64,000 bases of DNA from NCBI GenBank assembly GCA_032717465.1, contig CM064655.1, positions 23,096,603 through 23,160,602 of the forward strand, read 5' to 3'. Each line of letters opens with the position of its first letter. The stretch's first letter is position 1. A program made the translations under genes and the position numbers. A model generated the notes under the pieces. The model was not told the DNA's origin. It did not search any database and saw only the letters and a program-made list of their open reading frames with translations. This DNA comes from Coenobita brevimanus. Its lineage: Eukaryota > Arthropoda > Malacostraca > Decapoda > Coenobitidae. Shown here piece after piece: positions 1 to 12,177 of this stretch.

Positions 1-612
1 AATGTAATATAGAATGTAGCTTTTCCTTTTCACTCTTTCATATGAAATTTCCATGTCAGTTTTTCCATGCTGCATGGTGGTTTCTCTCACTTTTTCTTGC
101 CAGTTTTAACTGGAGGATTTGGAGGCGGGGGGAACCTTCTTGCTTTACCATCCTTATCCTTCAGCATGTAGAGTTAGATCTTGTAGTCAAAGTCTACTCT
201 GTAACAAACAGCCTCGAAAGGACCATAAGGTCTGTTGCTGTTCAGTTTCCTTTGAACTCTCCATCGCCACCTATCCCCCTCCCCCCAAGCCATCCCCATG
301 TCCTCCCGATCTCATCTTAGCGCCTCTTTCATTCTTTTCTCCCTCTGTCATACCATCTATTCTCATACTCTACCTCTTCTCCCCTCTCCCTTCTCCCCAC
401 CCCCGTTCCGTTTCCCCTGCCGCTGACCCCCAATTTCCCCTGCCTTCTCTTCTCCCCTCCCTCGTGCCCAACTACTCCTTTCTCTTCTCCTGCCCTCTCT
501 TCTTCTTTGCTCTCCTTCTCCTATTTGAAAGATATAGTCAAACTCTTGTACAAGTTTCTAACAGGCTAACTGGTCTGCTGCAGTTAGCCTCTCCTCTTAT
601 GTTCTTATGTAT
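1..612 (+). mobile_element. CR1-like LINE 3' tail copy, split by pyrimidine-rich DNA
   Basis: Bases 1-258 match, on the opposite strand, the segment 50,420-50,680 that belongs to a LINE relic. Shared landmarks are the 'ccatgctgcatggtgg' stretch, 'ctggaggatttggagg' and 'aaggtctgttg'. Bases 526-612 match the 3' end of the LINE at 5,845-5,890: a 'ctgctgcagttagcctctcc' type segment followed by the 8-mer tail TTCTTATG. A CT-rich block at 259-525 separates the two halves. No coding capacity remains. This is a 3'-end remnant only. Confidence 0.6.
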
Positions 613-1030
613 GTTTTCACTCTCTCACCTCTCTCTTCACCCCGTTCCAACTTCCTCCACTCCCGCTCATCCGCCTCAGGTCAGTGGGGAGGTGGGGAGG
701 AGGAAATGAGGTGATCAGTCCCAAGGCCATCGTTATCATTACCCCACCACTTTTTATCCGTCTGCAGAATCAATGTTCGTTTCAATCCGGCTTCTGTTCT
801 GCCTGATATGCTTTTTCTACTGATGGTGAACATGAATTATCTGCACTCTGGGTATCATATGTTACAAGTCTGAGGCAGCTGTTACAAAAGTTTCGAATAT
901 CTTACATGGCATTCTGTACCTCAAGATAAAATCGGAGTTACAAGGCAGGTCATTCAACACAGTACGACATTACTCCTCCCTCCCCACCAGCCACTCTCTC
1001 TAAAACAATTACACCCCCTGAGCACTACCC
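613..1030. other. No recognised feature
   Basis: Ordinary mixed-composition DNA. I see no gene, repeat or RNA signal. Confidence 0.5.
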
Positions 1031-1480
1031 CTGTGGCGAGTCTTCACCCTTATCTTTCCCTCCCACTGTTACCTATCTCTTCTTCCCTCTTATATTTCTC
1101 CCTTCCTCCATGTTACCTACCTCTTCCTCAATCTGTCTCTCCTATCTTGCGCCCCATCTCCCTCCTCTCTTCTATCCTATCTTTCCTCTCCTTCACTTCC
1201 CACTTCAGTCTCTCCTTTCTTCCATAAACTCTCATATTTCCCTTCTCTCTCTCCTCTCCTCCCTTGTTTCCCCTTCCCTGTATTACCCCTCATCTCTCTC
1301 TTCTCTTCTTTCTCCTCCTCAGTCTCCCACTCCCTCCGTTACCTCTCCCCCAACTAGCAAGAACAATAACATCCCCTGAGCTCCTCCTGCGGCATTTCTC
1401 TCTCTCTCTCTCTCTCTCTCTCAAAAACAATAACACCTCCTGACCTTCCTCCCCCCTGCGGCGTCTCTGTCCAACCGGGG
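1031..1480. repeat. Pyrimidine-rich low-complexity DNA with (CT)n
   Basis: The plus strand is mostly C and T, with a perfect (CT)n run at about 1,396-1,422. Open frames here are low-complexity Ser/Leu/Pro strings and not genes. Confidence 0.8.
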
Positions 1481-1514
1481 GGAACAAGGGGTGTAACCGC
1501 GACGAAGAGAGTCA

Positions 1515-2531
1515 CGGCCGTATTCTTAAACATTTCCTTCCCTTGTAGAGGCATGGGAAGGAAATCTTTAGCCGAATTGGTATTCTTAAAAAAAATCCTT
1601 CCCTTCCTGGGCCGCGCGAAGGGAAAGATTTTTCCTCTGGGCAGCAGAAATTATTGGAACTTCAAGGAATTCCTTGACCCTTCTCTTCAAAAATTCCTTC
1701 ATAAATTTTGTGCTTTCTGTTGTGGTTCATTGTCTTATATATATTTAAAATGTTGACAGAAGTTACTGTATAATTTTATTGATGCAGTTTACAACGCTAT
1801 ACTAATGTTTAAGCGCTATTTGTGTCTCTTTAAAAGTGTTACCCATGTCGGCTGAGACAATAAGCCAGACATAAACAGAGTAGACGACGTACTACCTCCG
1901 ATATTCATCCAGTCTTTTATGATCTGCCACTGACAAATCTTATACCTTATGGCCAGGGTCAAACGAGGATTCATTTCAAGAAACATTTTGGTTGTTAATT
2001 TGCCTGAAAAAGGAAAATCTGCCGTCAAGGTCACACGTGTGGTTCGGCTCATGTCTTCCAGCAGGAAAAAAAACAGGTGAGCGCCGCCATGCGAGTAGAC
2101 GAGACGGACGTTAATAAGTGATTCTTACACTTACTAATAACAACATTAAGCGTAATAATATTCCTCGAAAATAATTTATCAAAATATTGTCTTGAGGAGT
2201 GAACATGCTGCGGTGTTGGCCAGAATGGCATTTATGGCTGAATACAAACCAACAGTATACTGTAGATGTGGTGGCGACCTCCCACGTCTCAAATGTGTTG
2301 TGCTTTCATTATCCAGCACGAGATATGCGTGTTTTGATGTATTAGTTTATAAATTTAACGCTCCATCATACCAAATATCAGCAGGATGGGTCATTTTAGT
2401 TTAACAGGGCTACCAACCTGAACATTTTTCCTTCCCTTCCAAGGAAATCTTTACGCATACTGAAGGGAAAGAAAAATCCTTCGAAGGGAAGGAAAAGTTT
2501 AGGGAAGGAATAATCTTTAAGAATATGGCCG
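1515..2531. mobile_element. Non-autonomous DNA transposon with terminal inverted repeats
   Basis: The left end reads CGGCCGTATTCTTAAACATT and then TCCTTCCC. The right end, read on the minus strand, is CGGCCATATTCTTAAAGATT and then ATTCCTTCCC. The two are near-identical inverted termini about 1,017 bp apart. TCA lies directly outside both ends (1,512-1,514 and 2,532-2,534), a possible 3-bp target duplication. Both ends carry further alternating GAAGGGAAAG / CTTTCCCTTC motifs within ~120 bp, forming nested hairpins that could be transposase-binding sites. The ~780 bp between has no recognisable transposase. The superfamily cannot be assigned from the sequence alone. Confidence 0.6.
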
Positions 2532-2559
2532 TCAGTGCCTTCCCTCTACATCCTAATGA

Positions 2560-2785
2560 CCGTGACTGGCCGACTGGGTGGTTAGATGGGTGGCTGGGGC
2601 AGGTTGATGGATGGATATCAAGATAAAGTAGGTGGACAGATGCATGGCTTGGTTGAGGTAGTTTGCTGAATGGAAGGAGAGAGAGAAAATGGATATACAG
2701 ATGGATGGCTAGTTGAATTTATCGATGGCCTGGTGGATGGGTGGTAGAGATGAAGGATGGATGGATGGATGGATGGATGGATGCT
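2560..2785. repeat. Degenerate GGAT-type microsatellite
   Basis: Irregular 'gatgg / gtgg' repeats end in a clean (GGAT)n run at about 2,755-2,783. Confidence 0.7.
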
Positions 2786-2799
2786 CGGCCTCCACTATC

Positions 2800-2871
2800 T
2801 TTCATCCGCCCTCTTCCCCTTCAAACTTTTTTTGCCCGTCTAGTCTTTTTTTCTCTCCCCCATCACAATCA

Positions 2872-2927
<56 letters not shown>

Positions 2928-3850
2928 AACCCCCTGCCCTGTGTCTCTCTTAATTTCCCTCTCTCCTCCCTCGTTCTTTCTCTTGGTTTCTCCCATTCCT
3001 CTTCCTTTCTCTTCCTTGCTTTATCTCCTTCTTCCCTTGATTTCTCTCTTACCTCACTTTATTCCTCTTGGTGTATATCCTTGATCCCTCTTACGCCCCT
3101 TATGTTATCCTTTTCCTTCATTCCTTCTTCCTCTCTTCCTTTTCCTTCATTCTCCTCATCCTCGACAGTATATCGTCATTCCTTCGACTTTCCACTTCTG
3201 TATTAAAGCTTTCTCCTCTTCATACACTTCCCTATCATTCTCTTGAACATATCCTCTCCTTTCATCTCCTTCATTTACACCCTCTCTTTGCGTTCATACC
3301 ACCCCCACACCCAAAACTCTCCACCCTCCCATCTCCTCACACCTCTCCCCCTCCCAAGTACTTTCCCTTCTCCTAAATGCAATCTCTTTCCCCTTCAATC
3401 TTCTCTTTCTTAAAAATCAGTTTATTTCCTAAGTCATCTCCTTTCACCCATTTCGTACCCCCCCCTCCGCCTCTCGTATTCGGTCCCCACACCCCAAACC
3501 ACCCCCCCTTTCTCAAATCTCCCCACTTTCTTCCTCCTCCCTTTTTCTCTCTTCTTCTCCTTAATCATTTTTTCCCCTCTTCTCACCCCCTTTGCTACCC
3601 TACTCTTTACACTCTCATTCCATCCCAACCCTTCCGTACCACCTTTAAGCCTCTTTACCTTCATTCTCCTCCTACTCTGTTCTTCCTTCCTCTTCCTTTA
3701 ATTGTTCCCTTGCCCTTTTCCTCTGTTTTCATCACCTTAATCCTCCCTCTCTCTTTTCCCTCGTTCCATCCACAGAGCTTCCACCCTCTCCCTTCACCAT
3801 CTCCCTCAAATCTTCCCCACCCTACATTCCCTCCCTTTCCCCAGCCACGC
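2800..3850. repeat. Pyrimidine-rich tract, about 1 kb
   Basis: Almost continuous C/T on the plus strand, with a perfect (CT)n run at about 2,874-2,924. All open frames here are compositional artefacts. Confidence 0.85.
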
Positions 3851-4570
3851 CTTCGTCATCACCACTATAATAACTCATACCTGCTCCAGGGGACGTACAA
3901 GCGAGTTAGATCCCGTCCACCTGCTCTCTGCTCGCTCCGGGGCTTCTTAGTGCTTTCCTTGTAATTCCATCAACAGCAGTGCGAAGATGTCTGAGTTCCA
4001 CGGTTTTTGTTATCCACGTTAAACTGTTATTATATTCTATGGGTATTTATGCACTGATCAACCAACCCTCCATCATCTTCCCCATCCTTGGCCCCTTACT
4101 GTGTCTACAGCACAATCTCAGACGTTACCATTAATATTCATTTAAGTGTGTAGGTCCAAGCAAGAATAATTGTACCGTTTTTACTCTAACCCGGCCTAAA
4201 ATTGCCATCTCTCCAATTTGAGCACTGAGCTGTAACGATATTTTAACACTATAATACAAAGCTTGTTACGAAAAAGTGCTAAAGAAAGAAGGTAGAGCCA
4301 CAGCACTGTCTTTTGCCGTCAATGACCTGCGTGACACAAACTACAAAAGGATGAAAACTGGGACAAGTTAAAGTGAAACACCTATAGTATATGTTCTGAC
4401 TTACATTTACGTTTTATATATTTTAACTGCCTGCTCTGTAATTTAATGCCATACATTTTTTAAGTCTGTGGCAGCTGGACTTAGGAGTAAACATACTAGG
4501 AGACTTGTACGTACTATGTAACTGTTTGTATATAATTAATAGCATTGACGGGGATTTGTATTGTGGAAAT
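3851..4570. other. No recognised feature
   Basis: AT-rich unique-looking DNA. No convincing coding or RNA signal was found. Confidence 0.5.
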
Positions 4571-4575
4571 ATACA

Positions 4576-4990
4576 GGCTCTAAAATCACCGAAAATGAGC
4601 AAGAAATCCTCCTAAGGCACAGGAATGTGCTAGAAAGTGTCCTAAGCTTGCGATAATGTGCTAAAAATCCTTATAATCCTTAAAAATCTGCCACAAATCC
4701 TTTAAAACCGAAAGAATTAAATAGAAGGCGTCCAAAGCCAGTATAAAAGTGCTTTTTATATTTCTAAGCCTATGAAACTGTTAAAAATCCTAGGCCAAAC
4801 TAATGTTACTAGAAAGCCTCCTAAGCCAGTGAAAATAATCTTAAATTCTTTCTGTGCCTATCAGAGTGTGCTAGAAATCCTAAGCTAAAAGAAGGCACTA
4901 GAACCCCTTCATAACTCCATAACAAAGTGCTAAAAATTATAGTCTCCTAACCCATGAGAGCCTCCTAAGACCACGAAACTACAGCCTCTT
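4576..4990. repeat. Degenerate tandem repeat, unit about 30-40 bp
   Basis: The phrases GTGCTAGAAA, AATCCTCCTAAG and CCAGTGAAA recur in order about ten times, for example near 4,627, 4,660, 4,800, 4,870 and 4,925. Spacing is irregular. This is an old, diverged minisatellite with no open frame. Confidence 0.6.
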
Positions 4991-5110
4991 GTTGCAGTAA
5001 ACTGTCTGATTAATGTGCTTTTAATTACACTACTACCTGTGCTTAGGTGTACTTTATATACTAATTACAAGGGTGTATACTTGAGTTCCCTCGTTGTATT
5101 CGGATAAGAT

Positions 5111-5111
<1 letters not shown>

Positions 5112-5146
<35 letters not shown>

Positions 5147-5238
5147 CTCCCGTTCCTTTGAAATCGGGCTTTGTATTACGCCATCTGTTGACTCAGTTGT
5201 TGAAAGTCACTGCTGTTTTTTTTACTGCTTTCCATCGT

Positions 5239-5306
<68 letters not shown>
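5112..5306. repeat. (CT)n and (GT)n microsatellites
   Basis: A (CT)n run at about 5,112-5,142 and a (GT)n run at about 5,239-5,306, separated by ~95 bp of unique sequence. Confidence 0.95.
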
Positions 5307-5307
<1 letters not shown>

Positions 5308-5420
5308 ATTACTATCAATCGATTATAGTCAACATTTTTAATCAACTGCACTGGGGAAGATATTACAAATGGCTAAATCTAACCCTTTCAATATGGAAAA
5401 AAAAAAATCCCCTTCCCTAT

Positions 5421-5443
5421 GCTGAATAAAATCGTCTAGAGAC
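5421..5443 (-). repeat. Copy of dispersed CCAGACGATTTT motif
   Basis: GCTGAATAAAATCGTCTAGA is the reverse complement of the window-wide core, with one difference. The 3' context (gacaagaagaag, then gtactgaagaggttaa) resembles the copy at 31,575-31,635. The rest of 5,307-5,844 shows nothing else. Confidence 0.5.
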
Positions 5444-6139
5444 AAGAAGAAGCTAGATAAGACGTCACCGTACTGAAGAGGTTAAGAAATATCCAACGCT
5501 TTCTCAACCTCCATCTCACTCCAGACACTTAAGCCATTATCACCGAATAATCCCAGCTCTTATCCTGAAGGCAGACAGGTTTTCAGGGCAAGGATTTTAT
5601 ACTGTGAGTTTATCGCTAACTGACACTCACGCGACGTCACTATTATAAGTACAAATCCGTGTTAAGAATTCTAAGTGAATTTCGAGAAATATTCAAGGCC
5701 TTCCCAAATTCCAGCTTATGGTACTCTGTTAGTCCGTCTATTGCCTGACGCCGCAACCTGTGAGGGGTGACTGACTAAAGGACTTTCGGCTGCTTCTGTC
5801 CGCACTCAGCAACGATCCCTTTTCCCACAGCAGAACATACATAAGAACATAAGAAGAGAGGATAACTGCAGTAGGCCGGTTGGCCCATGCTAGGCAGCTC
5901 CTAGAAGAGTAACTGAACTACTAGAATGAGATAAGGATAGCAAAGAAGAAGGCTCTCCCCCGCCCTCCAAACCCTCCAGCCGAAGCCGGCAGGAAAAAGT
6001 CAGAAAGAACACCACGCCGTATAGAAAAACTGGCGTGGACATTTTACAGGAAAGTGTGAAAGGAGAACAGAGACTATCATAGTGTAACCTGAAAAGAAAA
6101 AAATTTTGAATTAGTATTGGTTATAAGATTTTCTTTATT

Positions 6140-9100
6140 CTATATCCACCCCTTATTTGTCATATGCTTATCTAGCCTATGCTTGAAACTCTCAATGGAA
6201 GAGGCAGCAACTACTTTACTAGGTAGCTTATTCCATTCGTCTACTGCTCTATTACCAAACCAATTTCTACCGATTTCCTTACTGAAACGGAATTTTTCTA
6301 GTTTGAAACCATTATTTCTAGTTCTATCCTGTATGCTCACTTTAAGTACCTTGCTAATATCTCCCTTATTTATACCATTCATCCACTTAAACACCTCAAT
6401 TAAGTCTCCCCTTACTCTACGCCTCTCGAGCGAATGCAGACTTAGTCTTTTTCAGTCTGTCTTCATATGACAGGTTCCGGACGTCATGTATCATTTTAGT
6501 CATTCTTCTCTGTACATTTTCTAACGAATTAATATCCATTCTATAGTAAGGACACCAGAATTGTACTGCGTAGTCTAAATGTGGCCTTACTAATGCTAGA
6601 TAAAGTTTTAGTATTACTTTAGATGATCTATTGCTCACGCTTGAAATAAATCCTAGGACCCTATTTGCTTTATTTCTCGCATTAATGCACTGTTGCCTTG
6701 GTTTAAGGTCGTTACTAATCATAACTCCTAGATCTCTCTCGCATTCCGATTTGCTAATTTCTTTGTTATCTAAGCTGTATTTAGTATCTCCAATGGTCTT
6801 GCCTACGTTAAGTACTTTACATTTTTCAACGTTAAAATCCATTTGCCAAGTTTTAGACCATTTGGACAATGTATCGAGGTCTTTTTGTAAGTTATGGCAA
6901 TCGTCAGTAGAGTTAATGATACGCCCTATTTTTGTATCGTCGGCAAATTTGCTGATGCTGCTATTGACTCCTAAGTCTAGATCATTTATATATATGATAA
7001 ATAATAAGGGACCGAGTACTGAACCCTGTGGTACACCGCTAGTTACTAATCCCCAGTCCGACTTAGTTCCATTTATTAATACTCTCTGCTCTCGTCCTTT
7101 CAGCCAGGATTCTATCCATTTGAAGATATCGCCGTCTATACCGTGTGCTCGAACCTTTCTAACTAACCTTTCGTGTGGGACCCTATCAAAAGCTTTACTA
7201 AAGTCCAGATAAATAACATCGTAAGCTTTATCTCTATCTACTGCCTCATAGACCTCCGAGTAGAATGACAACAAATTTGTGAGGCAAGATCGTCCTTGCC
7301 TGAATCCGTGCTGACTTTCGTTTATAAGATTAAATTTTTCTAAGTGTTCTCTAATCTTATTTGCCAAAATTGACTCTAACATTTTTCCTATTAATTGACG
7401 TTAGACTTATCGGACGATAATTCGACGCAGCTGATTTATCACCCTTTTTAAAGATGGGCACTACGTTTGCGGTTTTCCACGCCTCTGGAACTTCTCCTGA
7501 ACTTAAAGAGTCATTAAATAACGTTAAAAGTGGCTGACATAATTCTTCTTTGGTTTCCTTTATAATTTTTGCATATATATCGTCCGGACCTGGCGATTTT
7601 TAAGGTTTTAACTTATTAATTTCTTTCAATACGTCCTCCTTACTAATGGTTATTTTACTAAGAATATTTTCCGTATTCTCATGGTAAATATTTGCTGCTT
7701 GAGGGACCAGGCTTAGATTTTCCTTGGTGAATACTGATATGAAATAATTATTTAGGATGGAGCACATTTCTTTATCTTCACTGGTAATGTCACCTGATTC
7801 TGTTCTGAGTGGTCCTATCCTATCTTTATTTTTCGTTCGGTACATTTGATAAAAACCCTTGGGGTTTTCTTTTGATTCACTGGCAACCTTAATTTCATAA
7901 CTTCTCTTTGCTTTTCTTACCTCCCTCTTTACTTCTCTATTTAAAATTGTGTACCGGTTACGTAAGTGTTCCTCTCCACGTTTTATTTTTCTATATATTC
8001 CTTTCCTTTGGCCTATGAGAGATTTTAATCTGTTGTTTAACCATCTAGGTTCTGAATTATTAGTTCTAAACGGTTTTGAAGGAATATATCTATCTTGGCC
8101 TCCGTGTATTATATTTATTAACTCGTTATACTTCTCACTGGTCGAACGTCTGCTTGGTACTGGAGCTGAGTTAATTTCCATCACCTGGACTACATTCCTA
8201 TCTACCACCTCCCCCCTCACAGACACCTGACAGACATCCCCAGGTGTTTCCTGCGCCTGACCTATGACCTGGGGTTCCCCACTGACCTGACATTCCCTCA
8301 AATAGCTAATCTCCCTGTGGAATACCGTTCGAAAATAAGCTCTTAAGCCATCGAAATCTCCTAGATGAAAATTAGGAACGGTGGAGGTATTTTCAGTGGA
8401 ACAGACATCCCAAATAAATTTGAACTTAATTTCTTCATGATCGCTATTACCAAGTCGTCCACCAACCTCTATATCGCTAATGATATTTTCTTTATTAGCT
8501 AAAACCAAATCTAGTATATTATTACCTCTGGTGGGCTCCCTGATATACTGATAAAGGAAATTATCCTGTACTACCTCTAGAAATTCCTCTGACTCTGCAT
8601 CTCCTGTCTGATTTCTCCAATCTATCCTTGGCAAATTAAGGTCCCCTACAATTATTACTAAGCCGGACTGTGATGCTTTCCTAAATTCCTCCCAAAGGTA
8701 TTTACTATCAGCTCTACTTAATTTAGGAGATCTGTAAATTGCTCCTAAGACTAATTTCTCCCTATTGTTACTAATTTCAACCCAGACACTTTCTGTGTCC
8801 CTATTTACTTTAATGTCTGCTTTATTGTAACAGTTTAATGAATCCTTTACATAAATAGCTACCCCTCCCCCCTTTCTTCCCTGACGGTTTGACACAAAAA
8901 TATTATAGCCTTTTAACTGATATTCTGCTAAAAATTCTCGAGTGTCTGTATTCATCCAAGTTTCACTAATAACGGCAACGTCTATTTTCTCTGCACAAAT
9001 TAAAGCCCTCAGTTCATCCATTTTATTACGTAAACTCCGGCTGTTTGTGTAGTACACTTTCAGATTATTACTAGTAGTTATGCCTCTACCTTGACATTTG

Positions 9101-9362
9101 GTGTTATTTAATTTATTACTAACTGGGAAACTCTTTACTTTACTAATATAACAATTTTTTGTACTATCGCTTATCGCCTTCTATCATCGCTTGTTCTATC
9201 ATCTATCATCGCCTGCTCAATCGGAGGTGCCTGAGTGGATGTATCTACACTATTGGTTGAACTTTTGTTCTTAATTTTGCAAGTATTGATGCATCTATCC
9301 AAACATGGTAATAATGATTTCTGAGTGTAGTTGCTGCATCTTTCTGTACACCTACTTCTCAA
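6140..9362 (-). pseudogene. CR1 LINE ORF2: endonuclease and reverse transcriptase
   Basis: The N-terminus (about 9,362-9,171) is Cys-rich (RCTERC...LPCLDRC). An exo/endo/phosphatase-type endonuclease follows: YTNSRSLRNK, ISETW (Glu), VIIVGDLNLP (Asp/Asn, near 8,640) and SDHEE (near 8,440). The reverse transcriptase contains KSPGPDDI, VPIFKKGDKS, QHGFRQGRSC, YLDFSKAFDRVPH, SGVPQGSVLGPLLF and the catalytic FADDTKIG (near 6,937). The C-terminal end is WFGNRAVDEWNKLPSKVV. Lesions are a frame change near 9,171, an in-frame stop at 7,600-7,602 just before KSPGPDD, a 1-nt frameshift at about 7,395 and another at about 6,450. ORF2 begins where ORF1 stops. The few, scattered lesions suggest moderate age. 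Long plus-strand frames here are shadows. Confidence 0.88.
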
Positions 9363-10226
9363 TCTCGAAAAAATCCCTCCAACTCCCTATTTATCATTCC
9401 AGCTAAAACAGTAACTCCCTGCCTGCTAAGATGAGTCCCATCCCAACTATACAAGGCACTCCGTCCATAAAACCGGTCCCAGCTGTCTATGAATGGTATT
9501 GCATTATCTTTGCAATACCTTTCAAGGCGGCAATTAAACCCTATTGCCCTGCTCAACCATTCCCTTCCAACCCGCCACCTTGGTAAAACACCAAGCACTA
9601 CAGGGGTTCCTCCCCTCTCCCTAACCTTTTCTAACATCAACTTGTACCTTTTCCACAGTACCTCACTCTTACGGCTACTAATATCATTGCCTCCTACACT
9701 GAGGCACACAGTGGGTTTGTCACCACTTTCCTTTACGATATTTGAAATTTTTTCTACCACATTAGCCACCCTGGCCCCTGGAAGACACACATGTTTAGCG
9801 AGCGGAGTATACATGGCCCTGTTCAGATATCTCACCTGGGAGTCTCCAACAACAACAACATTTTTCTTACCTTTCTTGTTCTGATTATACTTACCTGTAC
9901 TGGAAGTTCTCTCACCTTCCTTCTCCTCTACTTCCTCTCTCTGCCTTCCCTTCACATTCGTCCCGTAGTGCGTCGAAGGCATTAGTGGTCTTAACTTCCG
10001 TTTGCTTCTTAAGAGTGAACTTCGTTGCACCCTTGTTAACTAGTGTCCAACCTTCAGCCATTTTCTCTTTCTCCACCAACATCTCCTCCAACAATTCCCT
10101 CATTTGTGCCTTCTCCTGCCTGAGAATTTGTACCTCCCGCTTCAGTTCGAGAAGTTCCTCCTTTAATTCAAGGTAGTCCTTTTCAATACCTGCAGTGGGG
10201 ACACAGCTCTCTGCCGAGGAAGCCAT
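9359..10226 (-). pseudogene. CR1 LINE ORF1: coiled coil plus SGNH/GDSL esterase
   Basis: The start is the ATG at 10,226 (protein begins MASSAES). Residues ~17-60 form a Leu/Glu/Lys-rich coiled coil (LELKEELLELKREVQIL...), which in this family mediates self-association. After a linker comes an SGNH hydrolase fold. Block I is VVVVGDSQ (nucleophile Ser, near 9,840), block III is SVGGND (near 9,690), and block V is WDGTHLS with the catalytic Asp/His pair (near 9,440). All catalytic residues are present. The reading frame shifts once at about 9,945-9,955 in a purine run (GAAGGGAAGG), so the coiled coil and the esterase lie in different frames and the protein is broken. CR1-group ORF1 proteins are thought to bind the RNA. 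The role of the esterase is not settled. Confidence 0.8.
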
Positions 10227-10440
10227 TACGCACTAGTTCACACAAGGTAGCACACACTATCACGGGTCACTACGGGTCACCACAACACACTAGCACAACA
10301 CTTTCACGGATTACTAGCACAGCACTATCGCTGAACACTACAACACACTAACACAGATCACTAAAACACACTAGCACAACACTATCACAGATTTCTAGCT
10401 TGTCTGAACAGACTGACCGCTAATTCTACACAAGCACTGA

Positions 10441-11340
10441 GCTCGAGGATAATTTAACGTATAATGTCAGTCCCGAGTTTAATGAAAGCTGGCCTACATC
10501 GATGCTTTTCCAAAATTCCAGCTAATCAAGGATATAAACACATCCATAAACTTTGCTTCAAGGTAAGAGTTAACAGAATCGGTGCCTCGACATCTGCGAA
10601 CCTATGTGATTCTATCCGGTTCGACTGGCGGATTCGGTATGTTTCCCCCTCGTCCCTGCTCACCCAGAAGTATAATTGGATATAAGACTACTTCTACAGG
10701 TCGTCCTCTAAGGGAAGATTGGGTCCTTGCAAAATTGACTGTCTGCCTAAATGACCCTCGTAGAGTTAATAAGCATAAGTATAAACTTTCTCCTTCTCTT
10801 CCTCCTCCTCATGATCATCATTATCATCATCATCATCTCTATTTTTCTTCTTCAGCCATGCTATGCGTTTGGTGAATTCGGAAATATCAGCACATACGCG
10901 CAGCTTCCCCAACTGGACCTTACATAATCCATCCTAATCATTATCACCGTAGAATCTCATCTCTGATCCAGGGAGAAACTGGATTTAACTTCACTGATTT
11001 CAGTAAAATACGAGCTTCGCTATTTTAAGACTTCTTCGATTTGAACGAGACAGCAATTTCGAATCCTATCATGTGAGTGGGTGATTTCAATGCTGTTAGT
11101 ACCTATCCAACGGTAGCAAGGATCGGTATTAGCACATCTACAAGAAGCCGTCTCATTTGAAGCGCACTGCAAGCAAGATGTATTAGCGATTAAAATACGG
11201 TGGTTGTATGCAGTTCCTGAATATTTATTGCAACTGAATAGGATCTGTCGCAGAAAACTTTGGCTAATATTACTTTAATCCGTTCACATTGATATTATCT
11301 GTTCTTGTTTATTTCTGCTGCTGACAGGCAGTTATATATT
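10441..11340. other. No recognised feature; short CTC/CAT-rich patch
   Basis: Mixed unique sequence with a TCATCATCAT-type patch at about 10,805-10,850. I see no gene. Confidence 0.5.
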
Positions 11341-11516
11341 ATTTTAGGGCAGCCCCTTTACAGCAAATGAGTTACTGAATACCATATTTAATCCTGCCGT
11401 TCGAAAAATCTCCCAAAAGCTGAATGAAATATAATAACGATACCAAGAATAAACCAAATGAGGCATTGTCGCAATGAAGGGGTTATACACATGTAGTTTA
11501 CGATCACCACTGAGTC

Positions 11517-11518
<2 letters not shown>

Positions 11519-11551
<33 letters not shown>

Positions 11552-11676
11552 GGAGATACAGCCATTACTGTTATAGCCAGCAATTTCAACCCAGCAAAGG
11601 ACACGAAAGAAGGAAAAACGTAAAAATCCTCTGGTGATAACAATGCCTGGGTGAATTATTACTCATTAGGTAAGGT

Positions 11677-11727
<51 letters not shown>

Positions 11728-11730
11728 ACT
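11519..11730. repeat. (CA)n and (GA)n microsatellites
   Basis: A (CA)n run at about 11,521-11,549 and a (GA)n run at about 11,681-11,727. Confidence 0.95.
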
Positions 11731-12001
11731 GACTGAGAGGAGATTGAGAGGGTGCAATAAAAAAAAAAAAATGATGGAAGTCTCTGAGAAAGGGAAGGGA
11801 TTGAGATGCCTGAGACTAGGGAAAAGAGGAGACTGGAACTGGGGTGAGGAGAGGGAAGTGGAGGGGAGGGAAAGGGATGCGATTGTTTCGAGAGGGAAGG
11901 GGTGGGGGTTGAGAAAGATTGAGAGGGGAAAGGGAGAGGGGTCAGCGTTTGAGAGGGGATTAATGACACCTGTGAAAGGGGTCCTAAGAGGATTATCCGG
12001 C
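11731..12001. repeat. Purine-rich tract
   Basis: A G/A-rich plus strand with 'gagaggggaaaggg'-like phrases, running up to the piggyBac insertion point. Confidence 0.7.
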
Positions 12002-12005
12002 TTAA
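12002..12005. repeat. TTAA target-site duplication, left
   Basis: TTAA directly outside the left terminal inverted repeat. piggyBac transposases insert specifically at TTAA and duplicate it. Confidence 0.9.
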
Positions 12006-12023
12006 CCCTATTCGGTGCAACCC
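12006..12023 (+). repeat. piggyBac left terminal inverted repeat
   Basis: CCCTATTCGGTGCAACCC, identical to the reverse complement of 18,090-18,107. The similarity stops after 18 bp. Confidence 0.92.
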
Positions 12024-12176
12024 TTGGCGATTTCCCACACTTACGACCCTAGTATCGTGAAAAGAATCTCGAGTAATATTATTGGTTTGACGAAGTGAAA
12101 GGAACGCATTCGGACACGTCGGCGCCGTTGAAAGGCAAGCGCCGCCAAACATATCGTACCGCACCCGCACGCACTG

Positions 12177-12177
<1 letters not shown>

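Larger units (their letters stand above)
5845..10405 (-). mobile_element. Near full-length CR1-type LINE retrotransposon
   Basis: This is a non-LTR element read on the minus strand. In order it has a 5' UTR with repeated 'cactagcacaacactatcac' phrases (about 10,240-10,400), ORF1 with an SGNH esterase, ORF2 with an AP-type endonuclease and reverse transcriptase, a 3' UTR, and a tail of TTCTTATG units at about 5,848-5,865. An esterase-type ORF1 plus a short-octamer 3' tail is characteristic of the CR1 group. Both ORFs carry lesions (one frameshift in ORF1; three frameshifts or indels and one stop in ORF2), so this copy is not autonomous. Related tails lie at 1-612, 38,262-38,495, 50,400, 51,840 and 56,808, so the family is common locally. 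Confidence 0.85.
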
